DNA from: Streptococcus suis YS56
GTDB taxonomy: Bacteria; Bacillota; Bacilli; Lactobacillales; Streptococcaceae
Direction of reading: 5' to 3'
DNA: 64,000 bases
NCBI RefSeq assembly: GCF_000440115.1
Contig: NZ_ALMY01000022.1
Location: 59,367-123,366 of the forward strand
The position numbers and the translations under genes were made by a program. The notes below the pieces were generated by a model that saw nothing but the letters and a program-made list of their open reading frames with translations, searched no databases and was not told where the DNA came from. Numbering within the stretch: the first letter of the stretch is position 1; each line of letters starts with the position of its first letter. Shown in pieces: positions 46,610-56,485 of this stretch.

Positions 46610-47389
46610 ATGATTATTTCGATGAAGAATGTCCACTATAAACGACAAGGTAAAACTATTTTAGAAGACATCAACTGGGAATTTAGAAAAGGCGAGCGTT
46701 GGGCTATTTTAGGGCTAAATGGAGCTGGAAAGTCAACCCTCCTTCGTATTTTAATGGCTGAATTTTGGAAGACATCTGGTGACCTGACTGTTCTGGGGGT
46801 GGAATTTGGTAAGGGAGATATTCCTAGCCTACGCACTAAGATTGGTGTGGTCGGATCCTTTTTGGCAGAGCGATTTCCCATTGATTTGACAGCTGAGCAG
46901 ATTGTCCTGACTGGAAAGTACAAATCCTCCATCCTCTACCGTGAATACGGTCGAGCTGATTTGGATGAAGCCATAGACATGCTCAAAACCATTAAGGCCG
47001 AGCACTTGATTGGTCGTACCTATGCTAGTTTGTCACAAGGAGAACGCCAACTCCTGCTGATCGCCCGAAGTTTGATGGAAGAGCCGGCTATTTTGATTTT
47101 AGACGAAGCTACTGTAGGCTTGGACCTTTTGGCACGCGAACGCTTACTCCACCACATCGACCACATCTGCCAGCTCCCAACAGCTCCTGCCATTATCTAC
47201 GTCACCCATCACGCTGAAGAAATCACTGACAATTTCACCCATGTCCTCCTGCTCAAAGATGGGAAAGTCTTGGCACAGGGAGCAAAACAAGATATCCTGA
47301 CACCTGAACTCCTCAGCGATTTTTATGGCAATCAGGTGGAATTGATTGACTTGGGTGAGGGAAGATTGTTCATTAAGCCTGTATTATAA
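46610..47389 (+). CDS. ABC transporter ATP-binding protein (YlmA-like)
   Basis: A 259-residue stand-alone ABC ATPase with Walker A GLNGAGKST, signature LSQGERQ (the usual second position G is Q), Walker B ILILDEAT and the H-loop VTHHAEE. It resembles B. subtilis YlmA and molybdate-type ModF-like ATPases. There is no permease gene next to it, so it may serve a separate transporter or act in the cytoplasm. The start at 46610 has AGGAGAG upstream; a longer frame from 46565 lacks one. Confidence 0.88.
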   Translation: MIISMKNVHYKRQGKTILEDINWEFRKGERWAILGLNGAGKSTLLRILMAEFWKTSGDLTVLGVEFGKGDIPSLRTKIGVVGSFLAERFPIDLTAEQIVLTGKYKSSILYREYGRADLDEAIDMLKTIKAEHLIGRTYASLSQGERQLLLIARSLMEEPAILILDEATVGLDLLARERLLHHIDHICQLPTAPAIIYVTHHAEEITDNFTHVLLLKDGKVLAQGAKQDILTPELLSDFYGNQVELIDLGEGRLFIKPVL

Positions 47390-47394
47390 AAAAC

Positions 47395-47423
47395 AAATCC
47401 AGCCCTAGTTTGAGCTGGATTTT
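47395..47423. terminator. Bidirectional terminator between ylmA-like gene and mnmM
   Basis: AAATCCAGC / GCTGGATTT with a 10-base loop between convergent genes, with A/T-rich flanks. Confidence 0.82.
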
Positions 47424-47959
47424 AATCGTTCCACCATGACCAAAAATGGTGGGGTATTAACTTGGTTGAGCGGTTTGTAGAGCATGGCTGTAAAGACGGT
47501 TTGGTCTAACTGGCTGATAAAGTCTAAAACTGCATCCTTCTCAAGAGCTCCACCCTCGTGACCATAGTAAATCATGATAGCCAAGCGACCTCCAACCACC
47601 AATCTATCCAGGACTTTCTCAATGGCCTGAAGGGTGGTTGCAGGCAGGGTAATGACTGACTTATCCGCCGAAGGTAGATAACCCAGATTGAAAATCGCTG
47701 CCTTGCATTCCTCTACATACTGGTCTAGGTTTTCGTGTCCTGTCAAAACCAATTGGGCATTGGTCAAGCCAGCTTTTTCTAGTTTTTCAGCCGTTGTGGT
47801 CAGGGCTTGTTCCTGAATATCAAAGGCCACAACTTTTCCTGCTCTCTGGGCTAAAAATAGCGTGTCATGGCCATTTCCCATAGTCGCATCGACCGCTAGG
47901 TCCTGGTCAGTTAAAATCTCATCTAAAAAGGCATGGGCCATGTGTAAAGGTCTAAGCAT
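47405..47959 (-). CDS. mnmM: tRNA U34 methyltransferase MnmM (YtqB-like)
   Basis: A 184-residue class I SAM methyltransferase. The SAM-binding motif I is AVDATMGNGHDTLFLAQRAGKVVAFDIQE; the catalytic-region motif is AAIFNLGYLPSADKSVITLPATT. It matches the YtqB/MnmM group, which in Gram-positives completes the mnm5s2U34 modification by methylating nm5s2U. Monocistronic on the minus strand; the AGGAGAAAG before ATG 47959 marks the start. Confidence 0.9.
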   Translation of the reverse strand: MLRPLHMAHAFLDEILTDQDLAVDATMGNGHDTLFLAQRAGKVVAFDIQEQALTTTAEKLEKAGLTNAQLVLTGHENLDQYVEECKAAIFNLGYLPSADKSVITLPATTLQAIEKVLDRLVVGGRLAIMIYYGHEGGALEKDAVLDFISQLDQTVFTAMLYKPLNQVNTPPFLVMVERLKSSSN

Positions 47960-48064
47960 ACTTTCTCCTAATTATCATCAATACATAAAATCTATCACAT
48001 CTAGTATAGCATACTTTCCATCTTCAAAAAATTTTTTAAAATCTACTCATTTTCTTCTTCCATT

Positions 48065-48072
48065 TACGAATA
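48065..48072 (+). promoter_or_regulatory. ComX (SigX) competence box for cclA
   Basis: TACGAATA, an exact match to the streptococcal cin-box, only seven bases before the cclA ATG. Its T-rich upstream flank is also typical. Confidence 0.92.
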
Positions 48073-48079
48073 AATAGGT

Positions 48080-48724
48080 ATGAAGACAATTATTCTATTT
48101 TTCCTTGGAGCTTCTATCGGCTCCTTCTTGGGATTAGTCATCGACCGTTTCCCTGAACAGTCCATTATCGCCCCCTCTAGTCACTGCAATGCCTGCAAGC
48201 GACGGCTCAAGGCCTGGGACTTAATTCCAGTCCTATCCCAGCTTTCGACAAAATCCAAATGCCGTTACTGCAAGGCGAAGATACCTTATTGGTATCTGGG
48301 ACTAGAATTCTTAGCTGGTCTAGTTGTCCTGCTCTGCCATTTTCAAATCCTAAACCTGACCGAAACCATTCTCATCTTGGCAGGACTAGTTTTGACCATT
48401 TACGACATCAAACATCAGGAATATCCTTTTGCTGTTTGGCTTGTTTTTACTTTTATAGCTCTGGTACTCTCCCAGCTCAACTGGCTCTTCTGTGGCTTTT
48501 TACTCTTGGCCTATCTGACTGAAAAATGGCAAATCAGTATTGGTTCTGGTGACTTTCTCTATCTGGCAAGTTTGGCCTTAATATGTGGATTTACAGAACT
48601 CCTCTGGATTATCCAGATTAGTTCCCTCCTAGGGCTTCTTGTCTTCGCCATTTTCAAACCCAAGTCTATTCCCTACGTACCACTCCTTTTTCTTTCAAGT
48701 ATTCCTATCATTCTGTGCATCTAA
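48080..48724 (+). CDS. cclA: Type IV prepilin peptidase for competence pili
   Basis: A 214-residue A24-family aspartic membrane peptidase (ComC/CclA type). It cleaves and methylates the ComG pseudopilins during competence. The zinc-ribbon-like CNACKRRLKAWDLIPVLS...CRYCKAKI sits in the first loop, and about seven membrane helices follow; the two catalytic Asp residues are in TIYDIKHQEYP and GSGDFLYLA. The ComX box just upstream shows it is a late competence gene. There is almost no leader and no clear Shine-Dalgarno. A terminator follows (48725-48747). Confidence 0.95.
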   Translation: MKTIILFFLGASIGSFLGLVIDRFPEQSIIAPSSHCNACKRRLKAWDLIPVLSQLSTKSKCRYCKAKIPYWYLGLEFLAGLVVLLCHFQILNLTETILILAGLVLTIYDIKHQEYPFAVWLVFTFIALVLSQLNWLFCGFLLLAYLTEKWQISIGSGDFLYLASLALICGFTELLWIIQISSLLGLLVFAIFKPKSIPYVPLLFLSSIPIILCI

Positions 48725-48747
48725 ATCGAGTTTTTCTCGATTTTTTT
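48725..48747 (+). terminator. cclA terminator
   Basis: ATCGAG-TTTT-CTCGATTTTTTT directly after the stop; the following TATAAT (48750-48755) may start pncB transcription. Confidence 0.85.
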
Positions 48748-48831
48748 GTTATAATAGAAGGCATATTAGAGTTCAACTCCATCAAAATAATTGGAGTGCC
48801 TCCTTGATCGGAAGGCAAAAGGAGAAACGTT

Positions 48832-50292
48832 ATGACACTATTTAAGGATGACAGTTTAACCCTGCATACCGACCTTTATCAAATCAATATGATGCAGGTC
48901 TATTTTGACCAAAACATCCACAATAAACACGCTGTATTCGAAGTCTATTTCCGTTCACAACCTTTTAAAAATGGCTACGCTGTATTTGCCGGTTTGGAAC
49001 GCGTTGTAAACTACCTCAACAATCTCAGCTTTAGCCAGACAGATATTGACTATTTGACTGAATTAGGCTATCCTAAGGATTTCCTTGATTACTTGTCCCA
49101 ATTGGAAATGACTCTCACTGTCCGTTCGGCTAAGGAGGGCGACCTGGTCTACGCTAACGAACCCATTCTTCAAATCGAAGGACCATTGGCACAATGCCAA
49201 CTAATCGAAACTGCCCTCTTAAACATCGTCAACTACCAAACCCTGATTGCTACAAAAGCTCGCCGTATCAAGGCTGTCATTGAAGATGAGCCTTTGATGG
49301 AATTTGGCACTCGCCGTGCCCAAGAAATGGATGCTGCTATCTGGGGGACTCGAGCAGCCTTTATTGGTGGAGCATCTGCGACTTCCAATGTTCGAGCTGG
49401 CAAAATCTTCGGCATCCCTGTCGCTGGTACCCATGCCCACGCCTTGGTTCAAACATACGGAGATGATTACAAGGCTTTCAAAGCCTACGCTGAAACCCAT
49501 CATGACTGTGTCTTCCTCGTTGATACCTATGATACGCTTCGTATTGGTGTTCCAGCAGCCATCAAGGTTGCCAAAGAAATGGGAGATAAGATTAACTTCA
49601 AAGGGGTTCGGATTGATTCAGGCGATATGGCCTATATTTCCAAGAAAGTTCGTCAGCAATTAGATGATGCAGGTTTTACAGATGCGAAGATTTACGCATC
49701 TAATGACCTGGATGAAAATACCATCCTCAACCTCAAAATGCAAAAGGCAAAAATTGATGTCTGGGGAGTTGGTACCAAACTCATCACCGCCTACGACCAA
49801 CCTGCCTTGGGCGCTGTCTACAAGATTGTATCCATCGAAGATGAAGATGGAAATATGCGTGACACCATCAAGCTGTCTTCTAATGCGGAAAAAGTCTCCA
49901 CTCCTGGTAAGAAACAGGTTTGGCGCATCACCTCCAAAGAAAAAGGGAAATCAGAAGGGGACTACATCACCTTTGCGGACACTGACGTCACACAGATGGA
50001 TAATATCTATATGTTCCATCCAACTTACACCTACATCAATAAAACCATCGAGAACTTTGATGCACGTCCTCTCCTAGTTCCTATTTTCGAAAAAGGAAAA
50101 CAGGTCTATAAACTTCCAAGCCTAGCGGAAATTCAAACCTATGCCAATCAAGAATTTGATAAGCTCTGGGATGAATACAAACGTGTGCTCAACCCACAGC
50201 TCTATCCAGTCGACTTGGCACAAGATGTTTGGGATAATAAGATGAACCTCATCAATCGTATTCGCAAACAAACTCAGACCAAATCCATCTAA
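48832..50292 (+). CDS. pncB: Nicotinate phosphoribosyltransferase
   Basis: Makes nicotinate mononucleotide from nicotinate and PRPP, the first step of NAD salvage. The 486-residue protein has the family core: HTDLYQINMMQVYF at the N-terminus, EFGTRRAQEMDAAIWGTRAAFIGGASATSNV with the PRPP-binding residues, GTHAHALVQ with the phosphorylated His region, and GVRIDSGDMAYISKKVR. It is 12 bases from nadE, the last enzyme of NAD synthesis, so the operon covers both ends of the salvage route. Its 5' leader has two short hairpins. Confidence 0.95.
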   Translation: MTLFKDDSLTLHTDLYQINMMQVYFDQNIHNKHAVFEVYFRSQPFKNGYAVFAGLERVVNYLNNLSFSQTDIDYLTELGYPKDFLDYLSQLEMTLTVRSAKEGDLVYANEPILQIEGPLAQCQLIETALLNIVNYQTLIATKARRIKAVIEDEPLMEFGTRRAQEMDAAIWGTRAAFIGGASATSNVRAGKIFGIPVAGTHAHALVQTYGDDYKAFKAYAETHHDCVFLVDTYDTLRIGVPAAIKVAKEMGDKINFKGVRIDSGDMAYISKKVRQQLDDAGFTDAKIYASNDLDENTILNLKMQKAKIDVWGVGTKLITAYDQPALGAVYKIVSIEDEDGNMRDTIKLSSNAEKVSTPGKKQVWRITSKEKGKSEGDYITFADTDVTQMDNIYMFHPTYTYINKTIENFDARPLLVPIFEKGKQVYKLPSLAEIQTYANQEFDKLWDEYKRVLNPQLYPVDLAQDVWDNKMNLINRIRKQTQTKSI

Positions 50293-50304
50293 GAAAGGTA
50301 TGTT

Positions 50305-51129
50305 ATGACCCTACAGGAAACAATCATCAAAGAATTAGGTGTCAAGTCACATATTGACCCCAAAGAAGAAATCCGTCGCTCCATCGACTTTCTCAAAGAC
50401 TACCTGAAAAAACACCCATTTTTGAAAACCTATGTCTTGGGGATTTCTGGTGGACAAGATTCGACCTTGGCTGGTCGTTTGGCTCAGCTGACTATGGAAG
50501 AAATGCGGGCGGAAACAGGTGACGATTCTTATCAATTTATCGCTATCCGCCTCCCTTACGGTGTGCAAGCTGACGAGTCTGACGCCCAAGCAGCCCTAGC
50601 CTTTATTCAACCAGATGTCAGCTTAACCATCAACATCAAGGAATCAACAGATGCAATGGTGGCTGCAGTCAATGCAAATGGGCTTACTATGTCTGATTTT
50701 AATAAGGGAAATGCTAAAGCCCGCATGCGTATGATTGCCCAATATGCTGTTGCTGGTGAACGCAAGGGGGCTGTTATTGGAACTGACCATGCAGCTGAAA
50801 ATATCACTGGCTTCTTTACCAAGCACGGAGACGGCGGTGCAGACATTCTCCCCCTCTTCCGCCTCAATAAACGCCAAGGAAAACAGCTTCTAGCTGAACT
50901 GGGGGCAAATGAAAAACTCTACCTCAAAGTTCCTACTGCGGACTTGGAAGAAGACAAACCTGGCCTTGCTGACGAAGTCGCTCTCGGTGTTACCTATAAC
51001 CAAATCGACGACTATCTTGAAGGCAAAACCATCGACCCTCAAGCCCAAACCATTATCGAAGGATGGTGGAACAAAACAGCCCATAAACGCCACCTGCCAA
51101 TTACTATTTTTGATGATTTTTGGAAATAA
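50305..51129 (+). CDS. nadE: NH3-dependent NAD+ synthetase
   Basis: Amidates nicotinic acid adenine dinucleotide to NAD+. The 274-residue protein is of the short, ammonia-using kind without a glutaminase domain. The ATP pyrophosphatase loop is [16 protein letters not shown]; other conserved parts are [53 protein letters not shown] and the C-terminal [13 protein letters not shown]. Translated with pncB. NadD, the middle step, is elsewhere. A terminator shared with trpB follows. Confidence 0.96.
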   Translation: MTLQETIIKELGVKSHIDPKEEIRRSIDFLKDYLKKHPFLKTYVLGISGGQDSTLAGRLAQLTMEEMRAETGDDSYQFIAIRLPYGVQADESDAQAALAFIQPDVSLTINIKESTDAMVAAVNANGLTMSDFNKGNAKARMRMIAQYAVAGERKGAVIGTDHAAENITGFFTKHGDGGADILPLFRLNKRQGKQLLAELGANEKLYLKVPTADLEEDKPGLADEVALGVTYNQIDDYLEGKTIDPQAQTIIEGWWNKTAHKRHLPITIFDDFWK

Positions 51130-51134
51130 CAAAC

Positions 51135-51170
51135 ATCCCCTGACGATATGCAACCGTCAGGGGATTTCTT
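51135..51170. terminator. Terminator between nadE and trpB
   Basis: ATCCCCTGACG / CGTCAGGGGAT with a 9-base loop, followed by TTCTTTT on the plus strand; probably serves both convergent genes. Confidence 0.85.
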
Positions 51171-52346
51171 TTATCTACTCTCCAAATAATCCGCAATCGC
51201 TGCGACATCCTTGTCTCCTCGACCGGATACATTGATAATAATGATTTTATCTTTATCTAGTTGTGGTGCTAATCGAATAGCTTCTGCAATCGCATGAGAA
51301 GATTCAATGGCTGGAAGAATTCCTTCTGTACGGCTAAGTGTTAAAAGAGCATTGACAGCTTCATCATCTGTTGCTGCGACATAATTAACACGCCCAGTTT
51401 CCTTATAGTGGGCATGTTCTGGGCCAACACCTGGATAGTCCAAGCCTGCTGAAATGGAATAAACAGGTGCTACTCCACCATTTTCATCAAAGAGGGAGAT
51501 TGTCTTCATCCCGTCAACAACACCAACTGTTCCCTTAGTCATAGTCGCTGCATGTAGCTCTGTATCAACACCTTTACCAGCAGCTTCTACACCGATAAGC
51601 TTGACTGACTCATCTGGTAAATATTGAGAAAATGCACCGATGGCATTGGAACCGCCACCCACACAGGCAATAACGTAGTCTGGCAAACGACCTTCTTTTT
51701 CTAAAATCTGACGGCGAGATTCTAGACTAATAATCTTTTGAAACTCATGGACAATCGTCGGATAGGGATGAGGACCGACTGCTGATCCCAAAACATAGAA
51801 GGCATCTAAATCTGCCATCCAAGCACCGAATGCCGCATCAACGGCCTCTTTCAAGGTTTGAGTTCCATCCGTTACAGCATGAACACGCGCCCCCATCATC
51901 TCCATTCGGAAAACATTAAGGCGTTGGCGTTTGACATCTTCTGCCCCCATATAAATATCACAGCCCAAACCAAATCGTGCCGCAACAGCAGCAGTCGCAA
52001 CCCCATGTTGACCAGCACCAGTTTCTGCAATCACTCGAGTTTTCCCCATTCTTTTTGCCAACAAAATTTGCCCCAGCACATTGTTTAACTTATGAGAACC
52101 TAAGTGATTCAAATCTTCCCGTTTGAGATAAATTTTCGCTCCACCAAGCTCCTTGGTCAATGATTCCGCAAAATACAATGGCGTTTCACGACCAGCATAA
52201 TCTTTCAGATAAGCTTGGTATTCCGCCAAAAATTCTGGATCATTGCGGTACTGTTCAAACGTTTCCTCCAACTGATCCAACAAAACCTGAATTTGCTCTG
52301 GTACAAAACTTCCACCAAATTGTCCAAAATAACCTTTTTCTGTCAT
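51171..52346 (-). CDS. trpB: Tryptophan synthase beta chain (orphan)
   Basis: A 391-residue PLP enzyme that joins indole and serine to give tryptophan. The PLP Lys is in HLGSHKLNN, the phosphate cup in [10 protein letters not shown], and the catalytic Glu around [10 protein letters not shown]. It has the features of the ordinary TrpB1 type rather than TrpB2. No trpA or other trp gene is next to it; the stretch to the convergent nadE and upstream to the T-box is empty, so it may scavenge indole. A Trp T-box controls it. Confidence 0.95.
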   Translation of the reverse strand: MTEKGYFGQFGGSFVPEQIQVLLDQLEETFEQYRNDPEFLAEYQAYLKDYAGRETPLYFAESLTKELGGAKIYLKREDLNHLGSHKLNNVLGQILLAKRMGKTRVIAETGAGQHGVATAAVAARFGLGCDIYMGAEDVKRQRLNVFRMEMMGARVHAVTDGTQTLKEAVDAAFGAWMADLDAFYVLGSAVGPHPYPTIVHEFQKIISLESRRQILEKEGRLPDYVIACVGGGSNAIGAFSQYLPDESVKLIGVEAAGKGVDTELHAATMTKGTVGVVDGMKTISLFDENGGVAPVYSISAGLDYPGVGPEHAHYKETGRVNYVAATDDEAVNALLTLSRTEGILPAIESSHAIAEAIRLAPQLDKDKIIIINVSGRGDKDVAAIADYLESR

Positions 52347-52408
52347 ATAATTCCCTCTTTCTATTTCCTTTATTCTGAGATTTTTCTACTAACAACATCC
52401 ATCATTTA

Positions 52409-52435
52409 TTAAAAATTGCTACGCCATCGTTTCAT
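52409..52435 (-). CDS. Possible 8-residue leader peptide with a Trp codon
   Basis: ATG AAA CGA TGG CGT AGC AAT TTT TAA, preceded by GAGG eight bases upstream, lies in the leader between the T-box terminator and trpB. It has one Trp codon. It could be a translated leader, or it could be chance; no pairing structure around it was identified. Confidence 0.25.
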   Translation of the reverse strand: MKRWRSNF

Positions 52436-52561
52436 ATTGCTTACCTCGTAATATCTATCATCATCGAAATAGATTACTTTTTTGATAAGAGACCAAGGCC
52501 AGACATAAATCAAGTTAGACAAGCTGATCGTGACAAAATATAAAAGCAATCTACAAAGACA

Positions 52562-52860
52562 ATGAAAAAGCCCCCGCAGGAAAAAACAACCTGCGAGGGC
52601 GTCAATGACACGGTGCCACCTCACTTATGGATTCGACTAGAAAATCCATAACTCTTTCTCCTCTGACAAGGAGATGCACGATAAGGGGTGCGGACCGAAT
52701 TCTCATTGTTTCGAATTCACTTACCCAAACGTAAACCAGAAAACGATTTTGAAAGTATTTCCTACATTTGGTATCAGCCCATTTCATAAAACTCCGCCAC
52801 CTGTTCTCAGCACCACAGGCTCCCTGAAGACTTCTGCTTTACTACTTCTTCTGATTTAAA
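52562..52860 (-). promoter_or_regulatory. Tryptophan T-box leader of trpB
   Basis: Minus-strand T-box: a stem I region (AGGGAGCCTGTGGTGCTGAGAACAGG, 52825-52800), a likely UGG specifier in GAAATGGGCTGA (52783-52772), the T-box core GGTGGCACCG (52620-52611), and a GC-rich terminator GCCCCC...GGGGGC type stem with T-run (52563-52600). The TGGC of the core fits a tRNA discriminator G, as in tRNA-Trp. Uncharged tRNA-Trp would favour the antiterminator. Confidence 0.9.
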
Positions 52861-52863
52861 GAG

Positions 52864-52892
52864 ATTATACGGTATCTACTCAAGATTGTCAA
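52864..52892 (-). promoter_or_regulatory. Consensus promoter of the trpB T-box transcript
   Basis: TTGACA, a 17-base spacer and TATAAT on the minus strand: a perfect sigma-A promoter, starting transcription about 52857. Confidence 0.92.
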
Positions 52893-52949
52893 TAGATTTT
52901 TTGAAATTTTCTAAAAAATTTGAAAATTCATTCAATTACACCTATCTTT

Positions 52950-53489
52950 CTATCTGTCGTCTCTTGTTCTAGATAATAGGATGCCAATTCCTTTTTGAAG
53001 ATAGGTAAATAATAGATAAGCCAAGACACCGCCTAGAGTATTGGTCCAGAGGTCATCCACTTCAAACACTCGCCCCGCATCGATGAGCAGGTCTAGCAAG
53101 AGCTGAGTAGACTCGATAAACAAGCTCATACAAAAACTATAGCGAATAACTGCTCGAAGGCTCCGCCATTCTTCCCGAAGGAATAAGAGAAGAAAAATAA
53201 GAGGAAAGAGCAGAAAAATATTGGTGATGTTCTGCAGGAAAATCCAGCCAAGGTCCGCCAGACTATCCACCTTATCCCCATTGACAATGCTGTTGAAAGG
53301 GGTAGGCAGAAGATAGAGCCGTCCAATCTGAATAATTCCTGGTGTGGAGAAATCCTTGTATTGAGGATACCAAGACTGAGGTAGGAAACAGAGTAAAACA
53401 ATAGCCAGAGCATAGGCTCCAGCTAAGGTCTTACAAATCTGTCTTCCTAGCTTGGTCAAGTTTCCATCTGCTTGGAAGAATGTTCTCAT
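52950..53489 (-). CDS. VanZ-like membrane protein
   Basis: A 179-residue protein with four or five membrane helices of the VanZ family: early [13 protein letters not shown], a middle [11 protein letters not shown] region, the long [14 protein letters not shown] helix, [37 protein letters not shown] with the typical late motif. It shares the fold with the gene at 6043 but little sequence. It overlaps the end of rlmN by four bases (ATGA), so it is co-translated with it; functional links between them are not known. Confidence 0.85.
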   Translation of the reverse strand: MRTFFQADGNLTKLGRQICKTLAGAYALAIVLLCFLPQSWYPQYKDFSTPGIIQIGRLYLLPTPFNSIVNGDKVDSLADLGWIFLQNITNIFLLFPLIFLLLFLREEWRSLRAVIRYSFCMSLFIESTQLLLDLLIDAGRVFEVDDLWTNTLGGVLAYLLFTYLQKGIGILLSRTRDDR

Positions 53490-54598
53490 GCTCCAATACC
53501 TGCCTTGGCTTTGGCTGCTGCAATACGAGCACGCGCTTTTTCACGGTCCTTTTTGAGGGTATTGGAACGCAATTGACCACAAGCTGCATCGATATCTGTA
53601 CCATGTTCCTGACGAACGACACAGTTGACCCCGTTTTTCTTCAAGACATCAAAGAAAGCCAAGGTCCGTTCTCTAGTTGAACGGCTGTACTGGTCATGCT
53701 CACTTACAGGATTGTATGGAATCAAGTTGATATAAGACAATTTACGGATGTTCTTGGTTAAGTCAGCCAATTCCTGAGCTTGTTCCACTCCATCATTGAC
53801 CTCATTGAGCATGATGTATTCAAAAGTCACACGACGGTTGGTCACCTTGATATAGTCTTCAATCGCTTCAAACAAGACTTCAATTGGATAGCGACGGTTG
53901 ATCCGCATGATGCTGGAACGAAGGTCGTTATTTGGTGCGTGAAGGGATACTGCCAAGTTAACTTGAACACCCTCACGAGCAAAATCACGGATTTTCGGTG
54001 CCAAACCTGATGTTGACACTGTGATATGACGAGCTCCGATTGCCAAGCCCTTATCATCATTGACCACACGTAGGAAGGTCATAACATTGTCATAGTTATC
54101 CAATGGTTCACCAATCCCCATCACAACGATATGGCTGACACGCTCATTCTGATTGCGCTCATCTAGGTATTTCTGTACCAACATAATCTGAGCCACGATT
54201 TCACCGCTGGTCAAGTCCCGTTGTTTCGGAATCAAACCAGAGGCACAGAATGTACAGCCGATATTACAGCCAACTTGTGTCGTTACACAGACAGAAAGGC
54301 CATAGTGCTGGTGCATGAGAACTGTCTCAATCAACATGCCATCTGGCAGTTCAAAGAGGTATTTGATAGTACCGTCCTTAGACTCCTGTACAATCCGTTG
54401 TTTGAGCGGGTTAACTACAAAATGTTCTTCCAACTTTTCAATCAAAGATTTTGGCAAGTTGGTCATTTCCGCAAAGGATTGGACACGAGAACGGTAAAGC
54501 CATTCCCAAATTTGAGTGGCACGGAACTTCTTCTCTCCGTTTTCTAAAATCCAATCAACCAGATTGGCTTGACTAAATGCATAAATTGATGGTTTCAT
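53486..54598 (-). CDS. rlmN: 23S rRNA/tRNA adenine-2 methyltransferase RlmN
   Basis: A 370-residue radical SAM methylase that makes m2A2503 in 23S rRNA and m2A37 in some tRNAs. The cluster motif is CNIGCTFC; other landmarks are [13 protein letters not shown] (GEP motif), the second catalytic Cys in [18 protein letters not shown] (two Cys), and an N-terminal helical domain. Genes vanZ-like and yutD sit next to it in the same order in other streptococci. The C-terminus ends in a short Ala-rich helix. Confidence 0.95.
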   Translation of the reverse strand: MKPSIYAFSQANLVDWILENGEKKFRATQIWEWLYRSRVQSFAEMTNLPKSLIEKLEEHFVVNPLKQRIVQESKDGTIKYLFELPDGMLIETVLMHQHYGLSVCVTTQVGCNIGCTFCASGLIPKQRDLTSGEIVAQIMLVQKYLDERNQNERVSHIVVMGIGEPLDNYDNVMTFLRVVNDDKGLAIGARHITVSTSGLAPKIRDFAREGVQVNLAVSLHAPNNDLRSSIMRINRRYPIEVLFEAIEDYIKVTNRRVTFEYIMLNEVNDGVEQAQELADLTKNIRKLSYINLIPYNPVSEHDQYSRSTRERTLAFFDVLKKNGVNCVVRQEHGTDIDAACGQLRSNTLKKDREKARARIAAAKAKAGIGA

Positions 54599-54606
54599 AT
54601 TTCTCC

Positions 54607-55248
54607 CTATTTCTGGCGGATAACAAAGTTACGCTTCACTTCATTCATCTCACGCTTGCTCTGCTTACGCTCACGTTTTTGAGAACGCTCCGTTTGACTC
54701 GCCTTAACACCAGCATTCTTCATAGTAAAATGACGCTGTTCCGACTGTTTGTTCTGCTGCTTCCCTTTTTTCTGACGGTCATTGCGATTACTTTTGTTTT
54801 CTTTTGGCGCAATAGGCTCCGTCCGCTGCTGATTTCTGTTCCGATTGCGAGAACGACTCCGCTTGCGACGCGGTCTATCCTCCTCCTCAGCAGGCAAGTC
54901 TTGTGGATTTGGATTGGCTAAGACGAAATAAGCACAACCAAAATTACAATACTCCGTCAAATAGTCATCCAAGCGACTGATTTTTAAGTCTGATTTAACA
55001 TTTTTATCGTCTGTATAGAATCCCCTTAATCTCAGCTGCTCATTGCCCCAATCTCCCACGATATAATCAAACTTGAGCATGAGTTGTGAAAAACGTTGAC
55101 CAAAAATCGTCTGGTCAAAAGCATTCTTGTAATCTTCCAAAAGGTCCAATTCAATATTTTCAGATACAACCTTATCTCCGACACGAGCAAAACTCGGACC
55201 AGGGTATTTATTATAGTTATACATCTCAGGTGAAATTTCTTTTTTCAT
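54607..55248 (-). CDS. YutD-family protein with basic C-terminal tail
   Basis: A 213-residue protein. The first ~115 residues are the YutD (DUF1027) domain: [57 protein letters not shown]. From about residue 118 on comes a long, low-complexity tail, very rich in Arg, Lys, Gln and Asn (for example [18 protein letters not shown]), likely disordered and able to bind RNA or other acids. YutD is of unknown function and often lies beside rlmN. GATAGGAGG sets the start at 55248. Confidence 0.85.
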   Translation of the reverse strand: MKKEISPEMYNYNKYPGPSFARVGDKVVSENIELDLLEDYKNAFDQTIFGQRFSQLMLKFDYIVGDWGNEQLRLRGFYTDDKNVKSDLKISRLDDYLTEYCNFGCAYFVLANPNPQDLPAEEEDRPRRKRSRSRNRNRNQQRTEPIAPKENKSNRNDRQKKGKQQNKQSEQRHFTMKNAGVKASQTERSQKRERKQSKREMNEVKRNFVIRQK

Positions 55249-55435
55249 TTGTCCTCCTATCTTATAAAATCTTCATACGTAAAAATCATTTGATTAATAA
55301 TCTATCTGGTCAGAATCTAAATTCTCACACTTAACCTTATCATTATAACACGATTTATCTGGAAATTCTTCTACTTTACCATTTAGGAGAAATTTCTGAC
55401 AATTATAATATTATTCTCTAGCAAAAAAGGACGAT

Positions 55436-56485
55436 TTACTCGCCCTTCGTTTTCTTCAAATAATCAATAGCCTCTTGAACAGTTTTCACAGGAACTACCT
55501 CAATATCCAACCCTGCTTTCTCCGCAGCTTCTTTAGCTTCCTCATAGTTGTTTTTAGCCTTTGGATCTTCCTTCAAAACTTCCACATCAACTGGATTATT
55601 TGGTACGAAAAAGATACTTGCACCTGACTTAGCTGCTGAAATAACCTTCTTATCAGCCCCACCAATGTCACCTACTTTTCCATCCTGCTCGATAGTCCCC
55701 GTACCAGCAATAATTCGACCATCACGTAAATCAGGCTCTGCGAGTTGAGTATAGATGGCAAGTGTAAACATCAGACCAGCACTTGGACCACCAATATCTC
55801 CCGTTTGAAAATCAATCGGAATCGAACTTTGAACCTCTGTATGATCTACGAGAGTGATGCCTATTCCGTTTTTTCCATTAGACAATTTGATAATCTTACC
55901 GTCCGCAGATTTTTCCTGACCAGCGCTAATATAACCAACTGTTACATCACTTCCAAGTTCCAAGCCACTCACATATTTTATCAAATCAGGAGAAGACTCA
56001 AATGTTTTTCCATTGATACTCACAACAGTGTCAGCAATATTAAGAACTTTTTTAAAGGTCGAATCATCCGCCAAGGCAAGTACATAGACACCAAAGAAAT
56101 CAAGATTGACTTCTTTTCCTGCCAAGGTCAAACCTTGGTACTTGGCCATATTTTGCGATGTCTCCATGTAAAACTGTGCTATACGGAAATATTCTTCATT
56201 GTCGGCCCCTCCTGTCATCTCTTCAGAGGAACGAACTGTCGTATAGGGATCAAACTGAGCAGCAAATAGTTGCAGGGCTGTTGCCTGTTGGACTGACACA
56301 TAGGTAAAGTTGTAAGAGCCATCCTCTTGGTCTATTTGATTGTTCACCGTTAGTACCTGACGAATATCAGCAGCTCCACCTGGACTTTCCAGATAATAAG
56401 GCAGACGAACAAAAACGGCAAACCAAATCAAAAGAGTTCCTAAAACAATAGATGCAATTAAGGTTAACTTCCTATTTTTCTTCAT
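55436..56485 (-). CDS. sepM: SepM-like PDZ/Lon serine protease
   Basis: A 349-residue membrane-anchored protease: one N-terminal helix (about 7-25), a PDZ domain (about 115-210), and a Lon-type catalytic domain with the Ser in GGPSAGLMF and the Lys in ADKKVIS. In other streptococci SepM trims the competence pheromone outside the cell. The start at 56485 (MKKNRKL) overlaps the coaD end by 14 bases; a longer frame from 56521 lies within coaD and adds 12 residues. It is the third gene of the rsmD-coaD-sepM unit. Confidence 0.9.
   Translation of the reverse strand: MKKNRKLTLIASIVLGTLLIWFAVFVRLPYYLESPGGAADIRQVLTVNNQIDQEDGSYNFTYVSVQQATALQLFAAQFDPYTTVRSSEEMTGGADNEEYFRIAQFYMETSQNMAKYQGLTLAGKEVNLDFFGVYVLALADDSTFKKVLNIADTVVSINGKTFESSPDLIKYVSGLELGSDVTVGYISAGQEKSADGKIIKLSNGKNGIGITLVDHTEVQSSIPIDFQTGDIGGPSAGLMFTLAIYTQLAEPDLRDGRIIAGTGTIEQDGKVGDIGGADKKVISAAKSGASIFFVPNNPVDVEVLKEDPKAKNNYEEAKEAAEKAGLDIEVVPVKTVQEAIDYLKKTKGE

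Noticed and set aside
52602..52787. 61-codon minus-strand frame in the T-box
   Set aside because: It is explained by the T-box leader RNA; the start lies at the specifier loop by chance.
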